A stretch of 40,518 bases of DNA from Nitrosopumilus sp. Nsub (GCF_001541925.1 NZ_LQMW01000012.1:1-40518), one strand, 5' to 3'. Positions 7,471 through 15,810 are shown, counted from the first letter of the stretch. Translations and numbers: made by a program. Notes: generated by a model from the letters alone, not told the origin.

Positions 7471-7489
7471 AATCAAATAATGATGAAAG

Positions 7490-7505
7490 AAATTTCGTTT
7501 TTGTT
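7490..7505 (+). terminator. T-rich termination signal downstream of the RNA island
   Basis: GAAATTTC followed by a T-rich run (TTTCGTTTTTGTT) lies between the putative small RNA and the next promoter. It would end transcription of the exosome-type gene and/or the small RNA. Confidence 0.35.
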
Positions 7506-7511
7506 ACATGG

Positions 7512-7525
7512 TTTATTATAAATAC
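7512..7525 (+). promoter_or_regulatory. TATA box for the geranylgeranyl reductase gene
   Basis: TTTATTATAAATAC is centred about 28 bp upstream of the ATG at 7547, the spacing expected for a leaderless archaeal transcript. Confidence 0.6.
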
Positions 7526-7546
7526 GGATGAACAAGTTATGATATT

Positions 7547-9010
7547 ATGGCAGATTATGATGTAATCATAGCAGGAGGGGGTCTAGCAGGCACTATTACA
7601 GCACAATCTATATCACATTATTCAAATCAAAATCTAAAAATTCTTGTTGTTGACAGAAACCCAGAAACTTTACCTGGAAGAAAAGGATTGGCAGGATGGG
7701 TATGTGGAGATGCATGCTCAAAAGAAGCAGTAGATTTCATGTCAGAAAGAATTAAGGTTCAATGGACAAATCCGGAAATTGAACATGATGTAAAAGGAGT
7801 AATGGCATTTTCACCAGATAAAGAAACAGCAATTCCATTTGACGGGGATGGTTTTATGTTAAATCGTACAGAATTACCAAGAATTCAAAATGAAAGATGT
7901 AAAAAAATGGGAATTGAGTTTGAATTTGAAATTAGTTTAACAGGTTTAATCTATGAAGGTCAACAAGTAGTTGGAATTCAAGGTGTAGATAACAAAACAA
8001 AACAACCTTACAAAAAAACATCAAAATTAGTTATTGATGCAACAGGTGTGACATCTATTCTAAGAAATGGACTTCAAAACTCAACTAAAGTTGAAAAGAA
8101 AATCAACATTGAAGATTTAGAAATTACTGGAAGATACATAATGGATTTCGAACCAGGACAAAAAGATCTCACAGAATTTGATCCAGATTATTGTATTATT
8201 CATTTAGACCAAGATATTGCACCAGGAGGATATGGATGGGTATTTCCAAAATCAGAAACTAAAGTTAACATTGGTTTAGGTGTTGAAAAAGCATTTTTAG
8301 AAAAAAGGAACAAAAGATTAGGCAAAAAAGATAATGTAGAATCATTGATGAAAGAATACCTTCAAAGAAATATAGCAATTAAAAATGCAAAACTTTCAGA
8401 AGATCCTACAGATACTTTAGGAGGGAATAATTCAGGAATTTTCCAAGTTTCAGTAAGAAGACAAAATGAATGCATGGTTTCCGGAGGATACATGATGGTT
8501 GGAGATTCTGCATGGATGCCAAAACCAATTGATGCAGGAGGAATTGGACCAGCATTAATTGCAGGAACAATTCTTGGAAACAACGTAGCTAAAGCATTAG
8601 AAGCAAATGATACATCTGAAGCATCATTATGGGAATACAATTTAGATTTCATTAAGGAATATGGATACAAAACAGCAGGTCTTGAACTTTTTAGAAGATT
8701 AGTACAACAAATGAATAATGAACAAATCAGTTATGGTATGAAGCACTTTTTAGGAAATTTGGATGTTGAAGCAATTAGTAAAGGTGAACATCCAGACTTT
8801 TCAGGATTAGGAAAAGTTGGAATGATAATTAGAGGGGCATTGAATCAAACAGTTGCAAAAGGACTCAAGTATACATCTTCAGAAAACCAATGGTTAGTTG
8901 AACATTACAATAATTATCCAAAAGATCCATCAGGATTTGATCAATGGCAAAAATCATTACATCAAAGATTGGATGAATCATTTGCAAAAATTGAAGCATT
9001 TGGAAAATAG
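7547..9010 (+). CDS. Geranylgeranyl reductase family flavoprotein
   Basis: 487 residues. The N-terminal FAD-binding Rossmann motif is VIIAGGGLAGTITAQ (about 6-20), with the ribose-binding acidic end of strand 2 at LVVDRNPE. The second FAD motif is MMVGDSAWMPKPIDAGGIGPALIAG (about 319-343), characteristic of the p-hydroxybenzoate-hydroxylase-like/GGR group. GWVCGDACSKEA (about 50-61) carries the Cys found near the active site in archaeal GGRs. These enzymes reduce the double bonds of the geranylgeranyl chains of archaeal ether lipids. It stands alone with its own promoter. Substrate (lipid versus another isoprenoid) cannot be fixed from sequence. Confidence 0.88.
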   Translation: MADYDVIIAGGGLAGTITAQSISHYSNQNLKILVVDRNPETLPGRKGLAGWVCGDACSKEAVDFMSERIKVQWTNPEIEHDVKGVMAFSPDKETAIPFDGDGFMLNRTELPRIQNERCKKMGIEFEFEISLTGLIYEGQQVVGIQGVDNKTKQPYKKTSKLVIDATGVTSILRNGLQNSTKVEKKINIEDLEITGRYIMDFEPGQKDLTEFDPDYCIIHLDQDIAPGGYGWVFPKSETKVNIGLGVEKAFLEKRNKRLGKKDNVESLMKEYLQRNIAIKNAKLSEDPTDTLGGNNSGIFQVSVRRQNECMVSGGYMMVGDSAWMPKPIDAGGIGPALIAGTILGNNVAKALEANDTSEASLWEYNLDFIKEYGYKTAGLELFRRLVQQMNNEQISYGMKHFLGNLDVEAISKGEHPDFSGLGKVGMIIRGALNQTVAKGLKYTSSENQWLVEHYNNYPKDPSGFDQWQKSLHQRLDESFAKIEAFGK

Positions 9011-9050
9011 ATCCAACATTAAATATTGTCGAGATTAAGGAAATAAAGCC

Positions 9051-9845
9051 TTGGAAGAAATTCAATATTTAGATTGGAATAATTCTAGTGACATTATCAA
9101 AAAAGCATATGAAGCAGGACTTTTTGTTCTCATAATTGGGCCAAAAGGAACAGGAAAAACTTCACTAGTTAGAAATTTTACAAAAAATAACAATATCAAT
9201 TCTGAATCAATTAATTTTAGTTTAAGAACCAGAGAAAGTCATTTGATTGGAACAAAAACATTGACAGATGGAACTGTCAGTTTTGATGAGGGTTTATTGA
9301 TAAAATCAATGAAGAATGGAGATTTACTTTACTTGGATGAAGTAAATGCTGCTGAAGCAGATGTTTTACTTAGATTAGATGAAGCTCTAGATGACAGAAG
9401 ACAAATTGTGTTAAAAGAAGCAACTGGAGAAGTAGTTAAAGCAAAAGAAAATTGGTTTGTAATTGCAACCATTAACCCATTAACACATAGTGGAACAAAA
9501 GAACTTCCACCACAAATTCTAAGTAGATTTCCAGTAAGAATTAGATTAGAATATCCACCTGAAGAAGTCGAATTAGATATTGTAAAAAAACATGTTTCAG
9601 GCAATCATGATTCTGAAATAATCCAAGCTATAAAATTAGCAAATACATTAAGACAAGCTGCAGCAGTTGAAGAGTTATTTTATTCACCGAGTTTAAGAGA
9701 AACTATTGCATTTGCAAAATTATTAGATAAACAAATGTCACCTAAAGAAGCTGCAAATATTGTTTTTGGAAATGTTTACACGCAGTGGGGAAATATTGAA
9801 TATCAAAAAGTCAGTGACATCATTACTTCAATGTTCGGAAGTTAA
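9051..9845 (+). CDS. MoxR-type AAA+ ATPase
   Basis: 264 residues, TTG start, with an AT-rich TATA-like TTAAATATT about 27 bp upstream. Walker A is GPKGTGKTS (30-38), Walker B LLYLDEVNAA with Asp95/Glu96, sensor 1 ATINP (about 139-143), and the arginine-finger region PPQILSRFPVRIRL (about 153-166). The length and pattern match the MoxR group (MoxR, CbbQ, NorQ), chaperone ATPases that act with a VWA-domain partner to activate or insert metals into enzymes. The next gene is exactly such a partner and begins right after this stop codon. Confidence 0.9.
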   Translation: MEEIQYLDWNNSSDIIKKAYEAGLFVLIIGPKGTGKTSLVRNFTKNNNINSESINFSLRTRESHLIGTKTLTDGTVSFDEGLLIKSMKNGDLLYLDEVNAAEADVLLRLDEALDDRRQIVLKEATGEVVKAKENWFVIATINPLTHSGTKELPPQILSRFPVRIRLEYPPEEVELDIVKKHVSGNHDSEIIQAIKLANTLRQAAAVEELFYSPSLRETIAFAKLLDKQMSPKEAANIVFGNVYTQWGNIEYQKVSDIITSMFGS

Positions 9846-11408
9846 ATGCAATCAATTCAATTACAAAATGATTCTTTAGTAGAAATAGCAACTTTTCTAA
9901 TTAGACGATGGTCTGAAGAAGAAAATGTTACAATTGAAATTTCAGATAATTTACAAACTAAAACAAGGTTAAAAGAAAAAAAAGTAATCTTAACGCCTTT
10001 AGAGAAACGAATAGGTAATGATTTTCAAAAATATAGACAATTCAGAACGTCATCATGGTATGAAGCAATGAAAATAAAATATTCTGAAAAAATTCTAAGT
10101 GATGATCATGCTTTTGGATTTATCCTAAATACAATGGAGACCAAAAGAGTGGAACAGTTAGGAAGAAAAATTTGGAAAGGGATGGATGAAGAGATAATTT
10201 TCAATTATTCATATATGCTTGTATCAAGGCCACAACTTCATACAGTTTATGGAAAAGCAAGAATCGTAGAGGCATTTTACCAATATTTCATGTTTGGTGC
10301 AATCAAAGGAGAGTTACAAGAAAGTCATTTTGAAAAAATCAAAAAAGCAACAACATTTGCAAAAAAAATTGTGATTGAGTCAATTGAGAATAATCAAAAA
10401 ACTAGTTGGATTGAAAAAAATGTGGCAGAGATAATAAAAATTTTAGATATTGATTCGTTATTGACAATTCCAATATCAGTAGCATTTATGAAAGCAGGAA
10501 TGGCATTATCAGAAGAAGAATTAAAAAAAGTGTTAAAAATTATTGCAAAAAACAAAGAAGGTGATTTTGGTAAAATAGATGCATCATCAGTTGTAAAAGG
10601 AGATAATGTTTATGATGAATACAAAGTGTTAATTGAAGAAAATAAAAAAAATGAAAACAAAGGACTAACAACAGAATCAGTAGGCATACAAATTCCATCC
10701 ACAAAAAATATTGATGAAACAGCAATCTATGACATGAGTTTGATTAATGGATTAAAAATGAAATTCAAAGAATGGAAAACAGGATGGAAGGAACAGCATT
10801 TAAGATCAGGTGATGAATTTGATGATGAAAATTTTATTGAAGGAAATGAACCATTTTTTACAGATTTCAAAAAATCAATTAAAACAAAAATTATAATTTT
10901 ATTAGATCATTCATCAAGCATATCATCAGATGCAATTGAATATAAAAAAGCAACAATTGCATTATGTGAAGTTTTAGCATTTCTTAGAGTGAAATTTGCA
11001 GTATATGCATTTAGTACTGAAAATCGTTCAGTTGTATGTTGGTCAATAAAAGAGGAAAATATGAAATGGAATAACAGTACTGCAAAAAGATTGGCACAAA
11101 TTGTTGCAAATGGATCCACACCATTAGCAGAAGTATATGATAAGATGTTTTCAACACTTCAAGCAAAACAACCAAATATTTTCCTGACATTAACTGATGG
11201 AGAACCATCTGATTCAAATGCAGTTAGAAAAATGACAAAATCACTTAAAGGAATAGGAATTACCATGGTTGCTTTAGGATTAGGTCCAAATACAGTCAGA
11301 GCTACAACTATTGCAAATAATCTAAAACATTTAGGATATGATAAAACTATGGCAGTAAGCAGACTAAAAGATATTCCAAATAAAGTCATTAATCTTCTAG
11401 ATGTATAA
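9846..11408 (+). CDS. VWA-domain protein (CbbO/NorD/CoxE-like partner of MoxR ATPase)
   Basis: 520 residues. The N-terminal about 330 residues are helical, charged and unrecognised. A von Willebrand A domain begins about residue 345, with the MIDAS metal site: DHSSS (354-358), the Thr of NGSTPLAE (about 421-428) and TDGEPSD (450-456). The gene abuts the MoxR ATPase with no gap, so they surely form one operon. In studied pairs, the ring ATPase remodels a target enzyme to which the MIDAS domain binds. The target here is unknown; nothing adjacent is an obvious client. Confidence 0.88.
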   Translation: MQSIQLQNDSLVEIATFLIRRWSEEENVTIEISDNLQTKTRLKEKKVILTPLEKRIGNDFQKYRQFRTSSWYEAMKIKYSEKILSDDHAFGFILNTMETKRVEQLGRKIWKGMDEEIIFNYSYMLVSRPQLHTVYGKARIVEAFYQYFMFGAIKGELQESHFEKIKKATTFAKKIVIESIENNQKTSWIEKNVAEIIKILDIDSLLTIPISVAFMKAGMALSEEELKKVLKIIAKNKEGDFGKIDASSVVKGDNVYDEYKVLIEENKKNENKGLTTESVGIQIPSTKNIDETAIYDMSLINGLKMKFKEWKTGWKEQHLRSGDEFDDENFIEGNEPFFTDFKKSIKTKIIILLDHSSSISSDAIEYKKATIALCEVLAFLRVKFAVYAFSTENRSVVCWSIKEENMKWNNSTAKRLAQIVANGSTPLAEVYDKMFSTLQAKQPNIFLTLTDGEPSDSNAVRKMTKSLKGIGITMVALGLGPNTVRATTIANNLKHLGYDKTMAVSRLKDIPNKVINLLDV

Positions 11409-11439
11409 ATTCAAGAAGTAAAAACATAAAATAAATCCA

Positions 11440-11460
11440 TAAAATATATCAGATATTTTA
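11440..11460. promoter_or_regulatory. Inverted repeat in the promoter region of the PLP-rhodanese gene
   Basis: TAAAATAT-ATCAG-ATATTTTA is a perfect 8-bp inverted repeat. A TATA-like TTTTATATG (about 11456-11464) overlaps its right arm, 32-36 bp before the TTG start. It could be an operator for a dimeric repressor. In such AT-rich DNA it could also arise by chance. Confidence 0.3.
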
Positions 11461-11495
11461 TATGACCTTGTAAATTTTGAAAAATTGAAAGAAAA

Positions 11496-13061
11496 TTGGG
11501 AGAAAATCAGAATAGCGATATTGACAAAGTTCTTCTTGAGAGATTTGAGACTGAAATTTGGAATAAGGTGCCTCATTTAGAAAATAATCAAGAAGGTGCA
11601 AAAATTGTTAATGCAACACCACTAGTAGATATTACTGCAGATTTTAAAGAATGTGCCAAAAAAATTTACAATTTAGATCTCTCAAATTCAGAATTACAAG
11701 TTTACGGAAAATTAGATTCAACTTTACTAACTGGTTCAATTAAGGTTAGACCAGCTGCAAATATCATTCATGAAGCAATCAGTACTGGGAAAATAAAAAG
11801 TGGTCAAACAGTTATTGAAGCAACATCAGGTAATTTCGGAATTGCGTTAGGAATGTTATCAAAACTTGGTTTACAAGTTGTAACAATTGTTTCAAGAAAA
11901 TTACAAGAAGGAGTATTTCATGAATTAAGAAACATGGGAATCAAAATTATGGATTTAGAGATGGATATTTGTCCTGCTCCAGGAATGGAAGGAAAGAAAG
12001 ATGAGTTAGTTGCAAAAGCAACAGCTGCAAATGTTCGCTCACAATTAACTCAATTAGGTTTTGATCCTAGTATTTTTGACAATTCAATTACAGAAATAGA
12101 AGCACTATTGGGTAAACAGGACATTATCAATTTAGCAAAATTACTTTCAAAAAAATACAATTGTTTTTGTCCAGAACAATATGACAACGATTTGAATGTG
12201 AATGCACATAGAACAATTACTGGAGCTGAAATAGATCAACAACTTCATGAAGATGGAAATTCTTTAGATGAATTTAATATTCTATGTACATTTGGTACAG
12301 GTGGAACATCAGGCGGATTAAGCAGATACATTTCAGAAAAATATGACAAAAAAGGAGTTCACGTAATATTCCCACCAGGAGGTCAAGACGTTGCAGGAAT
12401 TAGAACGCATAACAATGCAGACGGTCTAAAATATTATCAACCAGAAAAATATGCAGGAGAATATGAAGTAGATTTTGAAAAAGCAAAACCACTTTTGAAA
12501 TTCTTTGTAGAAAAAGGACACGATATTGGTGAAAGTAGTGCATTGGAATTATACGCAACTTTACAACTTGTTAGTGCAAATAAAGGAAATAAATTCGTGG
12601 TAATGATTTGTGATGGAATAGAAAAATATAGGAAGAATTTGGAAAAAATTGGAAAAATTCAGCCGCCAGGACAAGTTTCACAAGAAGAGGTAGCCTCAAA
12701 TGCTGCAGATTATGATAAAGTTATTTGGATACATACTCAATATACTCCTCAAGAGGGAGGAATCGAATTACTTGCAAAATCTTTAGGCATAGATAAAAGT
12801 AAAATCGTAATTCCAAATGCACGAACTGCACAACAGCTATTATCAGGACAAGGAATTCCTGATGAAATAAACAATTCAATTCAAGAATCAAAAGGTAAAT
12901 CACTTATGGTTTGTATGGCAGGAAGAACATCATTAATGGCAGCAAATGTATTAGCTGAGAAAGGAATTGTTACAGATAGTTTAATTGGAGGAATCACAGA
13001 ATTACCTGAAGCTAGAAACAGTCAACTTTCAGAACTAGTCAAACAAGCATCACAATTTTAA
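11496..13061 (+). CDS. Cysteine-synthase-like PLP enzyme fused to a C-terminal rhodanese domain
   Basis: 521 residues with TTG start. The N-terminal about 400 residues are a fold-type II PLP enzyme. Lys83 in LTGSIKVRPAAN is the expected Schiff-base lysine, EATSGNFG (about 109-116) the substrate-binding loop, and GTGGTSGG (267-274) the phosphate-binding loop. There is an insert at about 165-245. From about residue 410 a second domain follows, ending in VCMAGRTSLMAANVLAEKGI. Cys473 starts a six-residue loop like the sulfurtransferase loop of rhodaneses, followed by the usual GGITELPEA end. The fusion suggests making or relaying activated sulfur together with cysteine or O-phosphoserine-type chemistry. 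The exact substrate is unknown. Confidence 0.87.
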   Translation: MGENQNSDIDKVLLERFETEIWNKVPHLENNQEGAKIVNATPLVDITADFKECAKKIYNLDLSNSELQVYGKLDSTLLTGSIKVRPAANIIHEAISTGKIKSGQTVIEATSGNFGIALGMLSKLGLQVVTIVSRKLQEGVFHELRNMGIKIMDLEMDICPAPGMEGKKDELVAKATAANVRSQLTQLGFDPSIFDNSITEIEALLGKQDIINLAKLLSKKYNCFCPEQYDNDLNVNAHRTITGAEIDQQLHEDGNSLDEFNILCTFGTGGTSGGLSRYISEKYDKKGVHVIFPPGGQDVAGIRTHNNADGLKYYQPEKYAGEYEVDFEKAKPLLKFFVEKGHDIGESSALELYATLQLVSANKGNKFVVMICDGIEKYRKNLEKIGKIQPPGQVSQEEVASNAADYDKVIWIHTQYTPQEGGIELLAKSLGIDKSKIVIPNARTAQQLLSGQGIPDEINNSIQESKGKSLMVCMAGRTSLMAANVLAEKGIVTDSLIGGITELPEARNSQLSELVKQASQF

Positions 13062-13089
13062 ATAATTAAAAAGTTTACTAAAAATAATT

Positions 13090-13545
13090 ATGAAATGTCT
13101 TTCAATTTGTCAGCCATTTGCAAATTTAATCATCCAAAATAAGAAAACAATTGAATTAAGAAAATGGAATACCGATTTCCGGGGGAGTTTTTTAATTCAT
13201 GCCCCAATTAAAATTAGAAAGGAAGATTGTGAAAGATTAAAGATAAATGAAGAATTTACAACTGGTGCAATCATAGGTAAAGCTGAACTTTTTGATGTAA
13301 AAAAATATGAGTCATTAGAAGAAATTAAAAATGATAAAGACAAACATTTTTCTTCAAAAAAATTTCAAAAAAAAACATATGGTTTTATTTTAAAAAATGC
13401 TAAACCGTTTAGAATTCCTATTCCATGTAAGGGTAAATTGAGATTTTTTGATACAGAACTACCTAAAATAAAAATTAAAGAAAATAAAATTGTCAACGAC
13501 ATGATTGAGGAAGAATTTACATATCAATGGGTTGGCCACCACTAA
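13090..13545 (+). CDS. ASCH-domain protein
   Basis: 151 residues. The start, MKCLSICQPFANLIIQNKK then TIELRKW, is the hallmark of the ASCH (ASC-1 homology) group: a strand and Gln/Pro turn, then a KxxExR/K strand. Next come GSFLIHAPIKI and GAIIGKAELFDV, which are core beta strands of the PUA-like barrel. The C-terminus (KGKLRFFDTELPKI, then YQWVGHH) adds a tail. ASCH domains bind RNA or modified nucleotides, and some are ribonucleases or deaminases of N4-acetylcytidine. No activity can be claimed for this one. It starts 28 bp after the PLP-rhodanese gene and precedes TBP. Confidence 0.85.
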   Translation: MKCLSICQPFANLIIQNKKTIELRKWNTDFRGSFLIHAPIKIRKEDCERLKINEEFTTGAIIGKAELFDVKKYESLEEIKNDKDKHFSSKKFQKKTYGFILKNAKPFRIPIPCKGKLRFFDTELPKIKIKENKIVNDMIEEEFTYQWVGHH

Positions 13546-13571
13546 AAAAGAAATTCAAAAAACATCACTAG

Positions 13572-13593
13572 TATATATAAGGAAGTATATAAA
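13572..13593 (+). promoter_or_regulatory. Two tandem TATA boxes in the TBP promoter
   Basis: TATATATAA (13572-13580) is centred 27 bp upstream of the TBP ATG, the normal position for a leaderless transcript. A second strong box, TATATAAA (13586-13593), lies only about 10 bp before the ATG, too close to drive this gene. TBP bound there would sit over the start site, so it could serve as an autoregulatory site. Confidence 0.55.
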
Positions 13594-13602
13594 GAACCAC
13601 GC

Positions 13603-14163
13603 ATGCCAGAGACAAAACCAATAGTCAGCATAGTAAACGTAGTAGCATCAGCATCAGTTGAACAAAAGATGGATTTAGATGAAATTACAAAAAAATTTCC
13701 AGAAACAGAATACAATCCAGAACAATTTCCAGGATTAGTATTTAGATTAGCAAAACCAAAAACGGCAACTTTGATTTTTAGGACAGGAAAAATGGTATGT
13801 ACAGGAGCTAAATCAGAAGAATTAGCAATTGCAGCTGTAAATACAGTTGTTCAGAAATTAAGAAAAGCAAAGATCAAGGTTAAAAAAGATGCAATAATTT
13901 CTGTACAAAATATTGTTTCGTCAATTAGTCTTGGCGGTAAAATTCATTTAGAAAAATCTGCCAAAACATTACCAAGAAGCATGTACGAACCAGAACAATT
14001 CCCAGGTTTGATTCACAGAATGCTTGACCCAAAAACAGTCATTTTGATTTTTGCATCAGGAAAACTTGTTTGTACAGGAGCTAAAAAAGAAACAGAAGTC
14101 TATAGATCAGTGCATAATTTACATTCATTATTAGAAGAAAAAAATTTAATGATTTACGATTAA
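13603..14163 (+). CDS. tbp: TATA-box-binding protein
   Basis: 186 residues, the standard archaeal TBP length. The two direct repeats of the saddle are evident: NVVASASVEQKMDLDEITKK with EQFPGLVFRLAKPKTATLIF and GKMVCTGAKS in the first, and NIVSSISLGGKIHLEKSAKT with EQFPGLIHRMLDPKTVILIF and GKLVCTGAKK in the second. The paired Phe residues of the EQFPGL segments and LIF strands intercalate the DNA minor groove in this family. It is the general factor that recognises the TATA elements seen across this window. No acidic C-terminal tail is present beyond LMIYD. Confidence 0.98.
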   Translation: MPETKPIVSIVNVVASASVEQKMDLDEITKKFPETEYNPEQFPGLVFRLAKPKTATLIFRTGKMVCTGAKSEELAIAAVNTVVQKLRKAKIKVKKDAIISVQNIVSSISLGGKIHLEKSAKTLPRSMYEPEQFPGLIHRMLDPKTVILIFASGKLVCTGAKKETEVYRSVHNLHSLLEEKNLMIYD

Positions 14164-14171
14164 TAAAAAAT

Positions 14172-14393
14172 ATGTCTAATGACCAATTTAAAAAAGAAAA
14201 AATGAAGTTGACTCCTGAAACAGGATTTAATTTAGTTGGAAGAGATTATTTTGAAAATCCAGGAAATCAATTATACATTATTGAACATTTTGATATGTAT
14301 CAAGATGCATTAAATGCAAAAAAAGATAGAAAAATTCAAGATGAATATTTTATACTTTACAAAGATCAAAATAACGAATTTTGTTCAAGATAA
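14172..14393 (+). CDS. Small hypothetical protein downstream of TBP
   Basis: 73 residues, highly charged, no signal or membrane segment. The middle part (FNLVGRDYFENPGNQLYIIEHFDMYQDALNAKKDR) has an alpha/beta look with a Tyr/Asp-rich loop, and a single Cys sits near the C-terminus (EFCSR). It starts 8 bp after the TBP stop, so it is probably in the same transcript. I do not recognise the family. The open frame and spacing support a real gene. Confidence 0.68.
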   Translation: MSNDQFKKEKMKLTPETGFNLVGRDYFENPGNQLYIIEHFDMYQDALNAKKDRKIQDEYFILYKDQNNEFCSR

Positions 14394-14462
14394 AATTGAG
14401 AAATAGCTAACTGTAGAAAAATTTACAAGATATTTTATCATAGATTAGAAAAATTTGAAATA

Positions 14463-15044
14463 ATGTCTAATGAAACAAATGATATTATTGATACAATATA
14501 TGAAAAAAAAGTATCAAATCAGGCACAAAATTTACCAGAAAAAGGTTTTCGTAAAAGTTCTAAAGCGAAATACCAAATTTTTGATGAATCAGAATTTACT
14601 CGTGGTAGAGAAGTATTAGGAGAAATAATTGTACATGGCATGTTAGCCTCTGGGGGAACAGATATTGATTGGTTAATTGAACACAAAGGGAGTTTCATTA
14701 TTTTAGAATTCAAAGGATTCCATAATGATAAAATCAACATTCCACAGGGACAAATAATAGCATATGAGAAACTGTATGAAAAATTAAATCAATCTACAAA
14801 ATGTTATTTGTATATTGTAGGATGTGATGATATTGACTTTTCTAATCCAGATTCATCAATATGGATTTTTGAGATGAATCAATGGTCAAACAACATTATT
14901 CCAAAAAGTACTACAGATGTTTACGATGAAAAATCAAATAAGCAAAATAAGTTTATAGTTTATCGTGAATACATGGAAGAAATTACTGTAGATGGATTAC
15001 GAGAACTAATAGATTCACATTGGAAAGAATTTGAAAAATTATGA
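14463..15044 (+). CDS. PD-(D/E)XK nuclease-like protein of unknown role
   Basis: 193 residues, soluble. The segment from residue 50 reads E50, then TDIDWLIEHKG (Asp67, Asp69), then SFIILEFKGF (Glu82-x-Lys84), then PQGQIIAYEKLYEK (Gln95, Gln97, with a helix). This is the order of the catalytic core of PD-(D/E)XK phosphodiesterases: acid, acid-x-lysine, and glutamine on the following helix. The first 45 residues are basic and probably flexible. A strand YLYIVGCDDID follows the core. It could be a DNA repair, restriction or tRNA-acting nuclease. No methyltransferase or partner gene is adjacent. The last 6 bases overlap the converging gene. Confidence 0.75.
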   Translation: MSNETNDIIDTIYEKKVSNQAQNLPEKGFRKSSKAKYQIFDESEFTRGREVLGEIIVHGMLASGGTDIDWLIEHKGSFIILEFKGFHNDKINIPQGQIIAYEKLYEKLNQSTKCYLYIVGCDDIDFSNPDSSIWIFEMNQWSNNIIPKSTTDVYDEKSNKQNKFIVYREYMEEITVDGLRELIDSHWKEFEKL

Positions 15045-15713
15045 GTTAAATGAAAATTTTAGTGATTTTGTAATGGTACCATCTTCAACTTTAATATTAT
15101 ATGTACCAGAATTTTCCCATCCTTCGCCATCAGCTATAGCTAGCGTAGAATATCTTCCATCAGATTTCACAGAAACTTGTTCGGCCCATACAAGATCATT
15201 GTTTGGATTTAAAATTGATAAATTTACAACATTTGAATTTTGAGATATTCCATTTATAGAAATCAGATCAGATTTAGCATATGTAGATAAATCAGTTTGA
15301 ATAGACAATTCTATTTCAATTTCAGATATGATATTTGATGGAGGGGAATCAACATTATTTGAAACCAAAAGTGCTGCTGCAACAATTATCACAACTGCTA
15401 TCCCTCCAAATCCCAAAAATAATTTTGAATTTTTATTACTTGGATTATGTGTAGGTGTAGATGGTTGTATAATAACAGGTTCAGGTTTTGGGATTTCAAT
15501 TTTAGGAATTTCAGGTGTAGTTATTTCAGATTTTTGGCTAGTTTGAGGTTTTCTACCCAAATGCTGTTCGACTAATTTCTGAACATAATTTCGTTCATAA
15601 TTACTAATTACTTCATTATTTTTGCAGGCTCGTGCAATTTGTTTAAGTATTCGATCATCACCAAAATCCCCATCTAATAACGAATTTACATCATCAAGTA
15701 GCATATCACTCAT
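15039..15713 (-). CDS. Membrane protein with cytoplasmic helical domain and extracytoplasmic beta domain
   Basis: 224 residues. About 1-55 form a soluble helical domain (LNDGDFGDDRILKQIARACK-like, ending VQKLVEQHLGRK). Residues 56-95 are a Pro/Thr/Lys linker (PEIPKIEIPKPEPVI). A membrane helix follows at about 97-119 (LFLGFGGIAVVIIVAAALLVS), then about 100 residues of beta-rich Ig-like sequence outside (VNLSILNPNNDLVW, GTYNIKVEDG). The outer part resembles the FG/NG-type domains common in thaumarchaeal surface proteins. The arrangement suggests a sensor or anchor linking cell surface and cytoplasm. No known domain is recognised. Convergent with the nuclease-like gene, overlapping by 6 bp. Confidence 0.82.
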   Translation of the reverse strand: MSDMLLDDVNSLLDGDFGDDRILKQIARACKNNEVISNYERNYVQKLVEQHLGRKPQTSQKSEITTPEIPKIEIPKPEPVIIQPSTPTHNPSNKNSKLFLGFGGIAVVIIVAAALLVSNNVDSPPSNIISEIEIELSIQTDLSTYAKSDLISINGISQNSNVVNLSILNPNNDLVWAEQVSVKSDGRYSTLAIADGEGWENSGTYNIKVEDGTITKSLKFSFNS

Positions 15714-15810
15714 GTTAATTTTTCCTCACATTCATTATTTATGAATAGCTTGTTTAAGATTTCTAGAGATTTATTCGTAAATAGTTAATTTTTTAATTTT
15801 TATATATAAT

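Noticed and set aside
15031-15546. Plus-strand frames opposite the membrane protein
   Set aside because: They mirror the real minus-strand gene and give Ser/Thr/Ile-rich sequence without family features.
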